Positions 1 through 7,603 of a stretch of DNA of 64,000 bases are shown piece after piece. Position 1 is the first letter of the stretch. Every line of letters begins with the position of its first letter. A program made the position numbers and the translations under genes. Source of the stretch: UBA168 sp011055275 (GTDB taxonomy: Archaea; Thermoproteota; Thermoprotei_A; Marsarchaeales; UBA168); NCBI GenBank assembly GCA_046635845.1, contig JAQQXN010000002.1; one strand, given 5' to 3'. The notes under the pieces were generated by a model, which worked only from the letters and a program-made list of their open reading frames with translations, was not told the origin of the DNA and did not search any database.

Positions 1-382
1 AGTCCACCGGCGACCCAAGGAACCTAAAATCCTCCAAGTCTGCCTCGAGAATGTTCTGAAGAGCTATGGGAACTAACTGCTCAGCCACCTTGCCAAGTTT
101 CACCGACGAAGAGCGCTGCGCCGCGTCATCCCTTATCCTCTTTTCCTCGTCAGTTTTCCACTTCTGAAGCGTGAGCTCGGCCTCACGCATGGCCTCTTCC
201 CTGAGCTTCAAGTAGTCAGCCCTAAGCTCCGCTGACTTCCACAGCTCGTACTGCTTTCTCGCTTCCTCTAACGTCCTCTCCCTTAGACGGGATAGCTCGT
301 GCTCGTCCCTGGCATACGCTATGAGAAGCAATAATAAAGCCGTGCCAAACGCGACGACGATCAAAAAGGAAAAGAATTCCAT
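1..382 (-). CDS. Holliday-junction-resolvase-related endonuclease-like protein (partial)
   Basis: Partial gene: starts at ATG 382 and runs off the left edge (127 codons seen). I translated it by hand. It opens with one hydrophobic segment (about residues 4-17), then a long charged, probably coiled region rich in R, E and K (residues 20-85), then the start of a nuclease-like domain with GKVAEQLVP and a final FRFLGSPVD. That order and the closing motif match the archaeal family annotated as endonuclease related to Holliday junction resolvase (Endonuc_Holl). The catalytic residues lie beyond the window. It is divergent from the glycosyltransferase at 461. The family call is from recalled motifs, not a search. 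Confidence 0.75.
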   Translation of the reverse strand, partial: MEFFSFLIVVAFGTALLLLLIAYARDEHELSRLRERTLEEARKQYELWKSAELRADYLKLREEAMREAELTLQKWKTDEEKRIRDDAAQRSSSVKLGKVAEQLVPIALQNILEADLEDFRFLGSPVD

Positions 383-460
383 GAGAGGTTATTGATCTTG
401 ACGTAAAAGTGTTCGCTGACGATATCCAATGGTTTATAAGCGGATGACCTTGTTTAAGTC

Positions 461-1714
461 ATGAAAATAGGTTTCTTCGTATGGGAATATCCTCCGTCCC
501 TCGTGGGCGGCCTAGGGACTTACGCCGAATACATCACAAGAGAATACGTCAAGATGGGGCACGACGTCAGCGTCTTCACGATGAACAGAGACAACTCACC
601 GGAGTACGAGGTCATGAAAGGAGTTGAGGTTTTCAGGCCTAAGATAGTTGATGCCAGCAAGATCTTTCCGCTGATAGTGTCCGAGGACCTGAAGCGCTGG
701 GGAACCGCCATAAAGACGTTTGCTGATGTCTTCACGTATAACATAGCGTCCGCCAACCTGATGAAGCACGAGCTCATAGAGGCAAAAAGCTACAAGTACG
801 ACCTAGTAGCCGGGCATGACTGGCTTGGGGCCCCTGCGGGTGTCATCATCAAAAACAACGCGTCCCTTCCCTTCGTGTTTCACGTCCACTCAACGGAGTG
901 GGGCCGTAGCGGAGGGGGAGGCTCGCAGGTCGTAACCCAGCTTGAGGAAATAGCGCGCGATGAATCGGACCGCATAATCACCGTGAGTAACGCCATGAGA
1001 GACGACCTGGCCCAGCACGGATGGCCCGAGTCTAAGATAAGCGTGGTTTGGAACGGGGTTGATCCTGACCTCTACGATCCAGACAAGTACCCCACCCAAG
1101 AGGCCAAGACCATCAGGCAGAAGTACGGCATAAAGGATACGGATATAATGATACTTTTCGTGGGAAGGCTCACGTGGGTAAAGGGCGTGAGGAACCTCAT
1201 ACAGGCAATGCCAGCCGTTCTTAAGGACCACCCCAATGCTAAGCTCGTGGTCCTTGGAAGGGGAGAGGAGCAGAAGGACCTAACGGAGCTGGCCGCAAGG
1301 CTCGGTGTCGGAAATAACGTCATATACAGGTTCGACTTCGTTGAAGAAAGGGAAAGGATACTGCACTATGCGGCTGCTGACCTTTGCGTTTTTCCATCCG
1401 TTTACGAGCCCTTTGGCATAGTTTCTCTGGAGGCCATGTCGATGAAGAAGCCGGTCATAGTTGGGGCGAGAGGCGTCGTAGGGTTCAGGGAGCAGGTAAT
1501 ACCTAGTGGACCAGACAGATGCGGTTACCACATAAACGGCAATGATCCAAACGACATAGCGTGGGCCATAAACGATGCGCTGAGCAAGCCAGATGAGATG
1601 AAGTTCATGGGCGAAAACGGAAGAAAGCGGGTTCTGCAATACTTCACTTGGAACGCGGTTGCCAAGCAGACCCTCGCCATATACCAGGAAGTGGCAAAGC
1701 GACTTACGCGATGA
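461..1714 (+). CDS. GT4-family glycosyltransferase, glycogen/starch synthase-like
   Basis: A 417-residue GT-B fold enzyme likely to transfer glucose from a nucleotide sugar to a growing polysaccharide. The N-terminus (KIGFFVWEYPPSLVGGLGTY) is the glycogen-synthase-type nucleotide-sugar entry with the K-x-G-G-like loop; GRLTWVKGV near residue 225 opens the second Rossmann domain; EPFGIVSLEAM near residue 320 is the E-x7-E donor-binding motif. A TATA box (GGTTTATAAG, 431-440) about 25 bp before the ATG suggests a leaderless transcript. Its 3' end overlaps the convergent phosphomutase by 11 bp; glucose-1-phosphate supply and polymer synthesis would be a sensible pair. Substrate is inferred only. 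Confidence 0.85.
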   Translation: MKIGFFVWEYPPSLVGGLGTYAEYITREYVKMGHDVSVFTMNRDNSPEYEVMKGVEVFRPKIVDASKIFPLIVSEDLKRWGTAIKTFADVFTYNIASANLMKHELIEAKSYKYDLVAGHDWLGAPAGVIIKNNASLPFVFHVHSTEWGRSGGGGSQVVTQLEEIARDESDRIITVSNAMRDDLAQHGWPESKISVVWNGVDPDLYDPDKYPTQEAKTIRQKYGIKDTDIMILFVGRLTWVKGVRNLIQAMPAVLKDHPNAKLVVLGRGEEQKDLTELAARLGVGNNVIYRFDFVEERERILHYAAADLCVFPSVYEPFGIVSLEAMSMKKPVIVGARGVVGFREQVIPSGPDRCGYHINGNDPNDIAWAINDALSKPDEMKFMGENGRKRVLQYFTWNAVAKQTLAIYQEVAKRLTR

Positions 1715-3029
1715 ACTCGAGATCCTTGAGCAACTTTATGGCAGAGGCCCTCATTTCCTGGAGCCTGTCTTGACTCATGAACTCCGCGTAAAGCCTTATT
1801 TTTTCCTCAGTTCCCGATTTCCTGAAAAGCAACCATCCATCATCAAAGAGCAACTTGACGCCATCGTAGTCCTCGATCTTCTCTGGGCCGAACGCTGATG
1901 ATGAAGCGGACTTAAGTTTCTCGGGATCCCACCTCTTGTAAATGAAGTCCTCCCTTGTGTTTGGATAATCGGGAATCTCGCTGAGAAGGCCAGAAATCTC
2001 CACTCCCGTTTCCATCACGTCTTGGGCTAGCTGAATAGCGACCCTTATGCCGTCTGCCCACGGTCCCCAATCCGGATCCATGATCTTCCAGGGCTCTCCA
2101 AAAAGTATGACGCCGTCACGGCTCATCGCTATCTCGTGAGACCCTCCGAGCCTTGTCCTCATAACGCTCACGTTGTACCTCTTGGCGACCTCGTCAACTG
2201 CCATTCCAACGTCAACAGTGGTGGCCATGATCCCCCCTTTTCTGGCCTCAGCCTTCTTTTTCAGGAAGTAGGCAAGTATGCGTGTTTGAGAGAGAAAGTT
2301 TCCCCTGCCGTCAAACACGGCCACCCTGTCAGCATCGCAGTCATGCGCTGCTCCGAGAGCAATTCCCATCTGTCTCGATATGGCAAGCGTCGAAGCCAAG
2401 TTAGTCGGGTTGGGCTCGGGAAGGCGGCCGGGAAAGCGCCCGCTCTGATCGCAATTAACGCATATGACGTCTCCTCCGGCCTCCGCTATGATCGGGGGAG
2501 TTGCCACGGAGGCTGTTCCGTTACCAACATCAACAAGCACTTTCTGTGGTTTGTGATGAACAACATGAGACCTGAGCTCCGCTAAGTACTCCTGCAACGC
2601 TGGAGACGGCAGCGGCGCCTCAAGAGGGCCGACGCTGGTTCTTACCTTGACATTTTCGCTTACCTTCTGTTCCTCCTCCCTCGTTAGCTCCCAGCCGCCC
2701 TTGAATATCTTAATTCCGTTGTAGTTTGGCGGGTTATGGCTAGCAGTTATGACCACACCCAACCTATGCTCCTGTCTTCTGCTGGCGAAAGCAAGGGCTG
2801 GCAAGGGCGCAACGCCCATATCGTATACCACAAAGCCGGCGACCGACAGTGCCCTCGATAAAAGCGATGATATGATCCATGAGGTCGTGCGATTGTCACG
2901 CGCGAGTATTATCCCCGAAATATCGCCAAAACTAACGGCTAAGGAATTGGCAAGACCGCTTATTAAGTCGTTGGTCAGCTTTCCGGGGAAAGTAAAGCGA
3001 AGGCCAGACGTCCCGAAAAGATTTGGCAT
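1704..3029 (-). CDS. Phosphoglucomutase/phosphomannomutase family protein
   Basis: A 441-residue alpha-D-phosphohexomutase that interconverts hexose 1- and 6-phosphates (mannose, glucose or glucosamine; not distinguishable here). All four signature regions are visible: the phosphoserine loop TASHNP at residues 95-100, the Mg2+ loop DCDADR near 235, a substrate-specificity loop FGEPWKI in place of the common GGEQSGH type, and the C-terminal phosphate-binding RKSGTEEKIRLY near 412. Full family length. Convergent with the glycogen-synthase-like gene. The odd GEPWK loop groups it with archaeal-type enzymes of uncertain sugar preference. Confidence 0.88.
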   Translation of the reverse strand: MPNLFGTSGLRFTFPGKLTNDLISGLANSLAVSFGDISGIILARDNRTTSWIISSLLSRALSVAGFVVYDMGVAPLPALAFASRRQEHRLGVVITASHNPPNYNGIKIFKGGWELTREEEQKVSENVKVRTSVGPLEAPLPSPALQEYLAELRSHVVHHKPQKVLVDVGNGTASVATPPIIAEAGGDVICVNCDQSGRFPGRLPEPNPTNLASTLAISRQMGIALGAAHDCDADRVAVFDGRGNFLSQTRILAYFLKKKAEARKGGIMATTVDVGMAVDEVAKRYNVSVMRTRLGGSHEIAMSRDGVILFGEPWKIMDPDWGPWADGIRVAIQLAQDVMETGVEISGLLSEIPDYPNTREDFIYKRWDPEKLKSASSSAFGPEKIEDYDGVKLLFDDGWLLFRKSGTEEKIRLYAEFMSQDRLQEMRASAIKLLKDLEFIA

Positions 3030-3065
3030 AAACCCTTATTTGCTAGCGCGTAAAGGAATAGCGGT

Positions 3066-3207
3066 GGGGCTATGGCTCAGCCAGGTAGAGCGACGGGCCC
3101 CAGGGCTTACCAAAGCCTTTGACCCGCAAGGGGATGAATTGGCCCTGGAGCGGAGCGACCCGTTGGTCGCCGGTTCAAAACCTTTGGTGAAAGTCCGGCT
3201 AGCCCCA
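3066..3207 (+). tRNA. tRNA-Trp(CCA) with two introns
   Basis: A 142-nt gene folding to a 74-nt tRNA after removal of two introns. Acceptor GGGGCTA/TAGCCCC plus A73, D-stem GCTC/GAGC, anticodon stem ACGGG/CCCGT, T-stem GCCGG/CCGGC. Intron 1 (54 nt, 3109-3162) sits at the canonical 37/38 position; intron 2 (14 nt, 3180-3193) lies in the T-loop at 59/60, with a bulge-helix-bulge built from TTCA pairing TGAA. The loop reads CCCCAGA, so the anticodon is CCA with C, not T, at position 33. Large introns are usual in archaeal tRNA-Trp. A Lys or Gln reading was tried and fits worse. Confidence 0.85.
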
Positions 3208-3209
3208 CT

Positions 3210-3482
3210 TCAACTCCATTGGACGCTTCTTCTACTCCAGGCAAACAAGATAAAGAGAATTGCCATCATGAAAAGCGCTAGGGAAAGGGCGACCACCAAC
3301 ATCTGCAGGCCATATGGGCCAAAACCAAAGGACAAGGGAAGGGGGCCAATGAGCACAACAACGCCGCCACTAAGCGGGCTTGCAGGTATGAACTGAAGAA
3401 GCGATGTAATTACCAGGAAAAGGCCAACCATAATAAGAAAAATCCCAAAGACCTTGAGCGCAGTTCTTTCCATCAGAATCAC
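3210..3482 (-). CDS. Small membrane protein, DUF131-like
   Basis: A 90-residue protein with two hydrophobic segments (about residues 10-30 and 58-82) flanking a short motif GGVVVLIGPLPLSFG. The next gene upstream has GGAVILIGPIPIVIG at the same place, so the two are tandem paralogues of the archaeal DUF131 (TIGR00304-type) membrane family, whose function is unknown. It overlaps its partner by 4 bp, indicating co-translation. Its stop lies 2 bp from the 3' end of tRNA-Trp on the other strand. Confidence 0.7.
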   Translation of the reverse strand: MILMERTALKVFGIFLIMVGLFLVITSLLQFIPASPLSGGVVVLIGPLPLSFGFGPYGLQMLVVALSLALFMMAILFILFAWSRRSVQWS

Positions 3483-3733
3483 CTCACGAATACGTAAAGC
3501 AGGAGCATCGCGATGAATACAGCCAAGGCCAGCAACAGCAGCTCCTTGGCCACCCGGACGTTCTTACCTATCACTATTGGAATCGGCCCTATGAGGATGA
3601 CCGCTCCTCCGTCCCACTTGCTCTCACGAGAGCTTGGCTGATCGGCTTTTGTCTCCTTCCCTAAACGTGCCACCAACAACAGCACGATCCCCAAGGCCAG
3701 TAAGGCAATTCCTGCGATCAGTCCATATGTCAT
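3479..3733 (-). CDS. DUF131 family membrane protein
   Basis: An 84-residue protein: N-terminal membrane helix (residues 4-22), a polar stretch, the family motif GGAVILIGPIPIVIG (about 43-57) and a second helix (about 62-82). This is the DUF131 pattern found widely in archaea. Function unknown. First gene of a two-gene unit with its paralogue, and divergent from orc1/cdc6. Confidence 0.78.
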   Translation of the reverse strand: MTYGLIAGIALLALGIVLLLVARLGKETKADQPSSRESKWDGGAVILIGPIPIVIGKNVRVAKELLLLALAVFIAMLLLYVFVR

Positions 3734-3948
3734 ATTTTAGATCGAGCGGGAGTATTAACGCTTAATTCTTCTGGTCATTCAACGTGCCCTTGTTTAACGC
3801 TCACGTGATCACACCGTAGAAATTATGGGACGAACACCAACTGGATGAGGGTATACTTTTCAGGTCGCGATGCCTAATTAGGTAGCATAATTTTTAGTGT
3901 TAAGGTTAAAAGCCCGGCTTAGAAGCATAGATCGGGTTAAGCCCGGCG
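3734..3948. other. Intergenic region upstream of orc1/cdc6, possible origin-proximal DNA
   Basis: A 215-bp gene-free stretch directly before orc1/cdc6. It holds AT-rich patches (CATAATTTTTAGTGTTAAGG around 3887-3906), a palindrome-like CCTAATTAGG (3871-3880) and TTAAAAG near 3905-3911, which could be the cdc6 promoter. Archaeal origins often sit beside cdc6, but I see no clear repeated origin-recognition boxes, so origin status is only a possibility. Confidence 0.3.
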
Positions 3949-5181
3949 ATGCCTCAAATGGACTTGAGCGACATATTCAATAAGGCAACCAAGTCAAGGA
4001 TATTTGTTGATCGCTCATATTTGAGGCCGGACTACATACCTAGGGAACTACCCCACAGGGAAGAGATGATAAATGGCATGGGTATGATATTGGCCGCAGC
4101 CCTAAGCGGCGCGCGCCCTTCGAACATATTTGCCTTCGGCATGACGGGTACTGGAAAGACGGCCGTCGCTAAGTACGTCACAAGCGCGCTCATAGAGCAC
4201 GCGAGTAAGATCAAGACCCCTACTCCCATCGCTGTTAAGCTGATCAACACGAGGGAAAACGACACTAGCTACAGGGTGCTGGCCGAGATGGCCGCAGGCA
4301 TAAACCTGAAAGTACCCTTTACTGGGCTATCCGTGGCCGAGCTGAGAGCCAGGGTGATAAATGCTTTAAAAAACAAGAGTATAATATACATAGTTATATT
4401 GGACGAGATAGATTCTATGATAAAGAAGATAGGAGATTCTTTCCTCTACCAGATAACTAGGATGAACGAGGAAATAGGACCATCACAGATGTCTCTTATA
4501 GGCATAACGAACGACATACAACTAAGCGACAACTTGGACCCGAGGATAAAGAGCTCCCTCGATGATGAACAGATATTCTTCCCTCAATACAAGGCCGAGG
4601 AGCTTCAAGATATCCTATCTCAAAGGGCAACCATGGCCTTTCTTCCAGATGTACTAGACAAGGACGTAATTCCGTACTGCGCGGCCATAGGGGCCAGAGA
4701 GCACGGTGACGCAAGGAGGTCGCTAGACCTTCTTAGAAGAGCGGGGGAAATAGCCGAAAGGAAGGGAAAGGATCGCGTGACCAAGGAAGACGTTGAAGAG
4801 GCCAGGGAGTCGCTTGATAACGATAGGATAATCGACGCCATAAAATCCCTTACCTTCGACTCAAAGGTGCTCCTCTTGGTTCTTGCCATGAGCAAGCTGA
4901 AAGGAAAAGAAAAGCTCACCAGCGGCGAGCTATACGCGGGTTATGACGGCATAATGGACGAGATAAAGGGTCAGTCACTTACCGAGCGCAGGCTGACGGA
5001 GCTCGTCAACTTCCTGGAAATGTCCAACCTCATATCAGCAAACCTGATCAGCGAGGGCAGAGGGGGAAGAACAAAGCACATACAACTTAAGACGGAACCA
5101 AAAAGGGTCCTTCAATCACTGGCCGACGATCCCCAGCTAGGCGACATAGTTAACATGGTAAGGGGGAGCTACCTCGCTTGA
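3949..5181 (+). CDS. cdc6: Orc1/Cdc6 replication initiator
   Basis: A 410-residue AAA+ ATPase with a C-terminal winged helix that binds origin DNA and helps load MCM. Seen: Walker A GMTGTGKT (residues 64-71), Walker B VILDEID (about 147-153), sensor-type GITND (about 184-188), the RRSLDLLRRA lid segment near 255, and a C-terminal winged-helix region (about 300-400) containing KGKEKLTSGELY. Length is typical for archaeal Orc1/Cdc6. The stop overlaps the TTG start of the DUF99 gene (TTGA), suggesting they are co-translated. Confidence 0.93.
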   Translation: MPQMDLSDIFNKATKSRIFVDRSYLRPDYIPRELPHREEMINGMGMILAAALSGARPSNIFAFGMTGTGKTAVAKYVTSALIEHASKIKTPTPIAVKLINTRENDTSYRVLAEMAAGINLKVPFTGLSVAELRARVINALKNKSIIYIVILDEIDSMIKKIGDSFLYQITRMNEEIGPSQMSLIGITNDIQLSDNLDPRIKSSLDDEQIFFPQYKAEELQDILSQRATMAFLPDVLDKDVIPYCAAIGAREHGDARRSLDLLRRAGEIAERKGKDRVTKEDVEEARESLDNDRIIDAIKSLTFDSKVLLLVLAMSKLKGKEKLTSGELYAGYDGIMDEIKGQSLTERRLTELVNFLEMSNLISANLISEGRGGRTKHIQLKTEPKRVLQSLADDPQLGDIVNMVRGSYLA

Positions 5182-5762
5182 GGGAGCTTCGGCTGAGCCT
5201 GGCCTTGGGCGATGGATATTTTAACCCCAACAAGAAAGGTAGAAAAGGTACAAGGGCATTGCTGGTAATCGCCCAGTTCTCCGCCTTCGAGATCGTGGGG
5301 CTAACACCGGTTTTCATGACCGTTGACGGGAGCGATGGAACGCAGATGATCATCGAGTCAATAGGTCGGGCCGGTAAGGGTAACTTCCTTATGATGGATG
5401 GAGTAGTTCACGCCGGGTTTAACTACGTAGATCCGAGGGAGGTCTTTGCCCAGACCGGCATGCCCGTGATAGTTTTTCAAAGAAGGTTGCCTGATATGCT
5501 GGCCGTCTATTCTGCCCTCGAGAGGCACTTCGATGATTGGGAGGGCAGGTGGAAAAGGCTAAGCGAGCTATCAAATTTTGAAAAAGGAGACCCTGGAGAG
5601 TTCTTCTTCGCGGCCTACGGGATGCCATCGGAAAAAACAAGGGAAATAATAGCGCGCTCGCTCATAGTTTCTGACTATCCCGAGCAGCTTAGGCAGGCGC
5701 GTGCCATAGCTAAGGCCTTGGGCAAGTTCGCGGAGGCTCGCTTAGAGGGACCGGTTAGATAG
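5178..5762 (+). CDS. DUF99 family protein (endonuclease V-like fold)
   Basis: A 194-residue protein starting with TTG that overlaps the cdc6 stop. The sequence GDGYF near the start, VFMTVDGSDGTQMI and LMMDGVVHAGFN in the middle are the DUF99 (COG1628) pattern, a family predicted to share the endonuclease V/RNase H-like fold. Biochemical role is unknown; the linkage to a replication initiator is compatible with a DNA or RNA transaction. Its last 88 bp run antisense to the 3' end of the RNA-binding protein gene on the minus strand. Confidence 0.75.
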   Translation: MRELRLSLALGDGYFNPNKKGRKGTRALLVIAQFSAFEIVGLTPVFMTVDGSDGTQMIIESIGRAGKGNFLMMDGVVHAGFNYVDPREVFAQTGMPVIVFQRRLPDMLAVYSALERHFDDWEGRWKRLSELSNFEKGDPGEFFFAAYGMPSEKTREIIARSLIVSDYPEQLRQARAIAKALGKFAEARLEGPVR

Positions 5763-6130
5763 GATAACAGTTCGTTCAGCTCAGAGGCATCTCCCCTTAC
5801 GGTGACCTTTATGGGGCCGAGAGGCGATTCGCCTTCCTCTGTCACGAAGCTCGCCCTTTGAGCGTAAGCAGCCTGCTTGTGAAGCTCGAACTCGAGCTCG
5901 CCTTCCCTCAACCTCCCCTGAAGTATCGATCTGGCGGCAGCCCTTATCAGCTGTCTCTCGAGGGCCTCCTTTAGCGGTCTCAGGGCCCGCCTGTCATCGG
6001 ATCTGAAGCTTATGCCCTCCTGCGTGCGCTCTTGAGTCACGCGTTTCAGATCAATTAGGGCTGAAACGGCCCGCATCACTCTTTCCTCGGACTCGGAGGG
6101 ATAAATGGGTACTTCCACAATAAGTTCCAT
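5675..6130 (-). CDS. RNA-binding protein of the COG1325/DUF54 family
   Basis: About 151 residues from ATG 6130. I prefer this to the ATG at 6142 because a TATA-like CTTTAAAGG (6149-6157) lies about 25 bp before it and MELIVEVPIY is how the family usually opens. The body has LIDLKRVTQE, LRPLKEALERQLIRAAARSIL and a hydrophobic GPIKVTV strand, consistent with a small archaeal protein predicted to bind RNA and linked by genome context to the exosome. No enzymatic motif is visible. Confidence 0.65.
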   Translation of the reverse strand: MELIVEVPIYPSESEERVMRAVSALIDLKRVTQERTQEGISFRSDDRRALRPLKEALERQLIRAAARSILQGRLREGELEFELHKQAAYAQRASFVTEEGESPLGPIKVTVRGDASELNELLSYLTGPSKRASANLPKALAMARACLSCSG

Positions 6131-6610
6131 ACCTCTTATCATCTACACCCTTTAAAGCTGTGAGGTGCACGCTTCCCCCGAAATTATCTGCCAGTAAGGT
6201 CTGGCGGCGCACCGCACCTGCAATGGCTCATCATCTATTGCTCAGCCCGCCCGTCTTAGCGGTACGCTTTCGCCCATGCGTAATGCCCTACTATCCTTAA
6301 TAAGGATTAGAAACTAGTCTTTCAAAAAGTTCAGCCACAGACCTTTTAACGGAGCGAACTACCTAATGGACGGGCTTCGCTCGAGGTCACGACTGCAAGG
6401 GCTATTGACATTTGCCCGTCCTTAACGGGCAAAGCCCATGGAGCAATAGGCCCGCGCTCTCTCCGATCGCAAATCTATTTTTAAGGGAACTATCCATTAC
6501 CTTCAAGGGGCTTTTGCCCTCTTGACTATCACCGAGACAAAAGGTGAGCGAAAACGCGCACCCAAGCCAAAACTAGCCCAAGAAGAGCTCCCGCGCGGCA
6601 ACGCAGAAGA
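6131..6610. other. 480-bp gene-free region with strong hairpins
   Basis: No credible gene on either strand. It contains nested inverted repeats: TTTGCCCGT/ACGGGCAAA (6411-6419 and 6425-6433, 5-nt loop), enclosed by GGGCTATTG (6399-6407) pairing with CAATAGGCCC (6444-6453), and next to it GAGCGAA/TTCGCTC (6352-6358 and 6376-6382). A near-palindrome TCCTTAATAAGGA lies at 6295-6307. The left part must hold the promoter of the minus-strand gene starting at 6130. The hairpin block could be a structured RNA or the end of a decayed mobile element; I see no RNase P signature. Confidence 0.5.
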
Positions 6611-6642
6611 AGGCTTATAACAACCTGATCAATTAAATTGAA

Positions 6643-6837
6643 TTGAGCGAAATTAGACCCACGATAACGGTCGAGTTCCCAATATGCAACTCGTGCAGAA
6701 AGCCCATAACGCCGAAGGAAAGAGGGGTGTCATTCCTGTGCCCTAACTGCGGTTCTTACACCATCTGGCGCTGCAAGACGTGCAGGAAGCAGGGCACCAA
6801 GTACGTGTGCCCCAATTGCGGATTTACAGGCCCTTAG
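6643..6837 (+). CDS. Small zinc-ribbon RNA-binding-type protein
   Basis: A 64-residue protein packed with cysteines: four CxxC knuckles, CNSC, CPNC, CKTC and CPNC, forming two zinc ribbons. It belongs to the archaeal small zinc-finger family predicted to bind RNA and is classically encoded just before elongation factor aEF1B, as here (stop TAG is followed directly by the GTG of the next gene). The start is TTG at 6643; a TATA box (GCTTATAAC, 6613-6621) about 25 bp upstream supports a leaderless mRNA. Confidence 0.85.
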   Translation: MSEIRPTITVEFPICNSCRKPITPKERGVSFLCPNCGSYTIWRCKTCRKQGTKYVCPNCGFTGP

Positions 6838-7119
6838 GTGATTTATTTGGCTGGAAACGTTTTGGCCGTCATAAGGGTTTATCCAGAGGGAGATGAATCT
6901 GACCTAGAGGAAATAAAGCAGCAAGCAAGCAAGGTATTACCTCCTGGGCATAGGATAGGAAAAATTGATGAGGAAGAGATGGCCTTCGGCCTCAAATGCC
7001 TTGTCCTTTATGTGATAATGCCCGAACAAACGGAGGGAGGGACTGAGTCAGTAGAGAAGGCGCTGGCCGGCATTAAGGGAGTCAGCAGGGTAGAGACTGA
7101 CATGGTTACTAGGTATTAG
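6838..7119 (+). CDS. Translation elongation factor aEF1B (EF-1 beta)
   Basis: A 93-residue protein, the archaeal EF-1 beta size, that exchanges GDP for GTP on aEF1A. It shows the ferredoxin-like pattern VLAVIRVYPEGDESDLEEI, then the conserved MAFGLKCLVLYVIMPE strand, and ends GVSRVETDMVTRY, close to the family's usual C-terminus. GTG start directly after the zinc-ribbon gene, so the two form an operon. Its stop overlaps the convergent gene by 11 bp. Confidence 0.92.
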   Translation: MIYLAGNVLAVIRVYPEGDESDLEEIKQQASKVLPPGHRIGKIDEEEMAFGLKCLVLYVIMPEQTEGGTESVEKALAGIKGVSRVETDMVTRY

Positions 7120-7525
7120 ACGTTAACCATTTATCGTAGGACTCGGCTATCTTCCTTAAGGCTAGGGAAAAGTCCCTGGCAAGATAATACCTGTTTTCTG
7201 ATTCATCTTTTCTTATAATACCATAAGGTATCAAGAACTCGTAAAGCACCTTATAGGCCATGGGCTTCCTAGAGGGGCCAAGCCCCTGTAATATGATCTT
7301 TGACATCTCAGATGCAGTGATCCAGTAAGGATTTACCCTCTTCTCTTCTACCGCCTTATACCTAAGCGAGTTAACTATGAAAGAGGCAACCTCCCTGTAA
7401 GCCGGCACTCCTGAGAAGAGCATCGATATGATGTCATCGAAACTTTGGCTCTTCTTTAGGTTGCGGTTATCGAAGTAAAAGTAGCCCCTATTTCTTACCC
7501 TGGTATCCTTGCTTCTTCTTGGCAT
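7109..7525 (-). CDS. Unrecognised archaeal protein, possibly winged-helix
   Basis: About 138 residues from ATG 7525 (MPRRSKDTR), chosen because a TATA box (TTTTTTAAGCC, about 7543-7553) lies about 25 bp upstream; an ATG at 7582 would precede that promoter. The middle is a helical region (SFDDIISMLFSGVPAYREVA), and the C-terminal half (ASEMSKIILQGLGPSRKP, YEFLIPYGIIRKDESENRYY) looks like a winged-helix with a beta-wing. No catalytic motif. I do not recognise the family; DNA or RNA binding is a guess from the basic N-terminus and wing-like C-terminus. Confidence 0.5.
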   Translation of the reverse strand: MPRRSKDTRVRNRGYFYFDNRNLKKSQSFDDIISMLFSGVPAYREVASFIVNSLRYKAVEEKRVNPYWITASEMSKIILQGLGPSRKPMAYKVLYEFLIPYGIIRKDESENRYYLARDFSLALRKIAESYDKWLTSNT

Positions 7526-7603
7526 CACGATATTATCGATTTGGCTTAAAAAACGTTCGTAGGCAAGCGGGAATAAATTCATATGCGATCTTGATTGCTA
7601 CCT

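Noticed and set aside
3066..3207. Reading the intron-bearing tRNA as Lys(TTT) or Gln(TTG)
   Set aside because: Those need two introns in the anticodon loop and break the loop length; Trp(CCA) with a 37/38 intron closes to exactly 74 nt.
6143..6610. RNase P RNA in the hairpin region
   Set aside because: No GAGGAAAGTCC-type or ACAGAAA-type conserved sequence on either strand.
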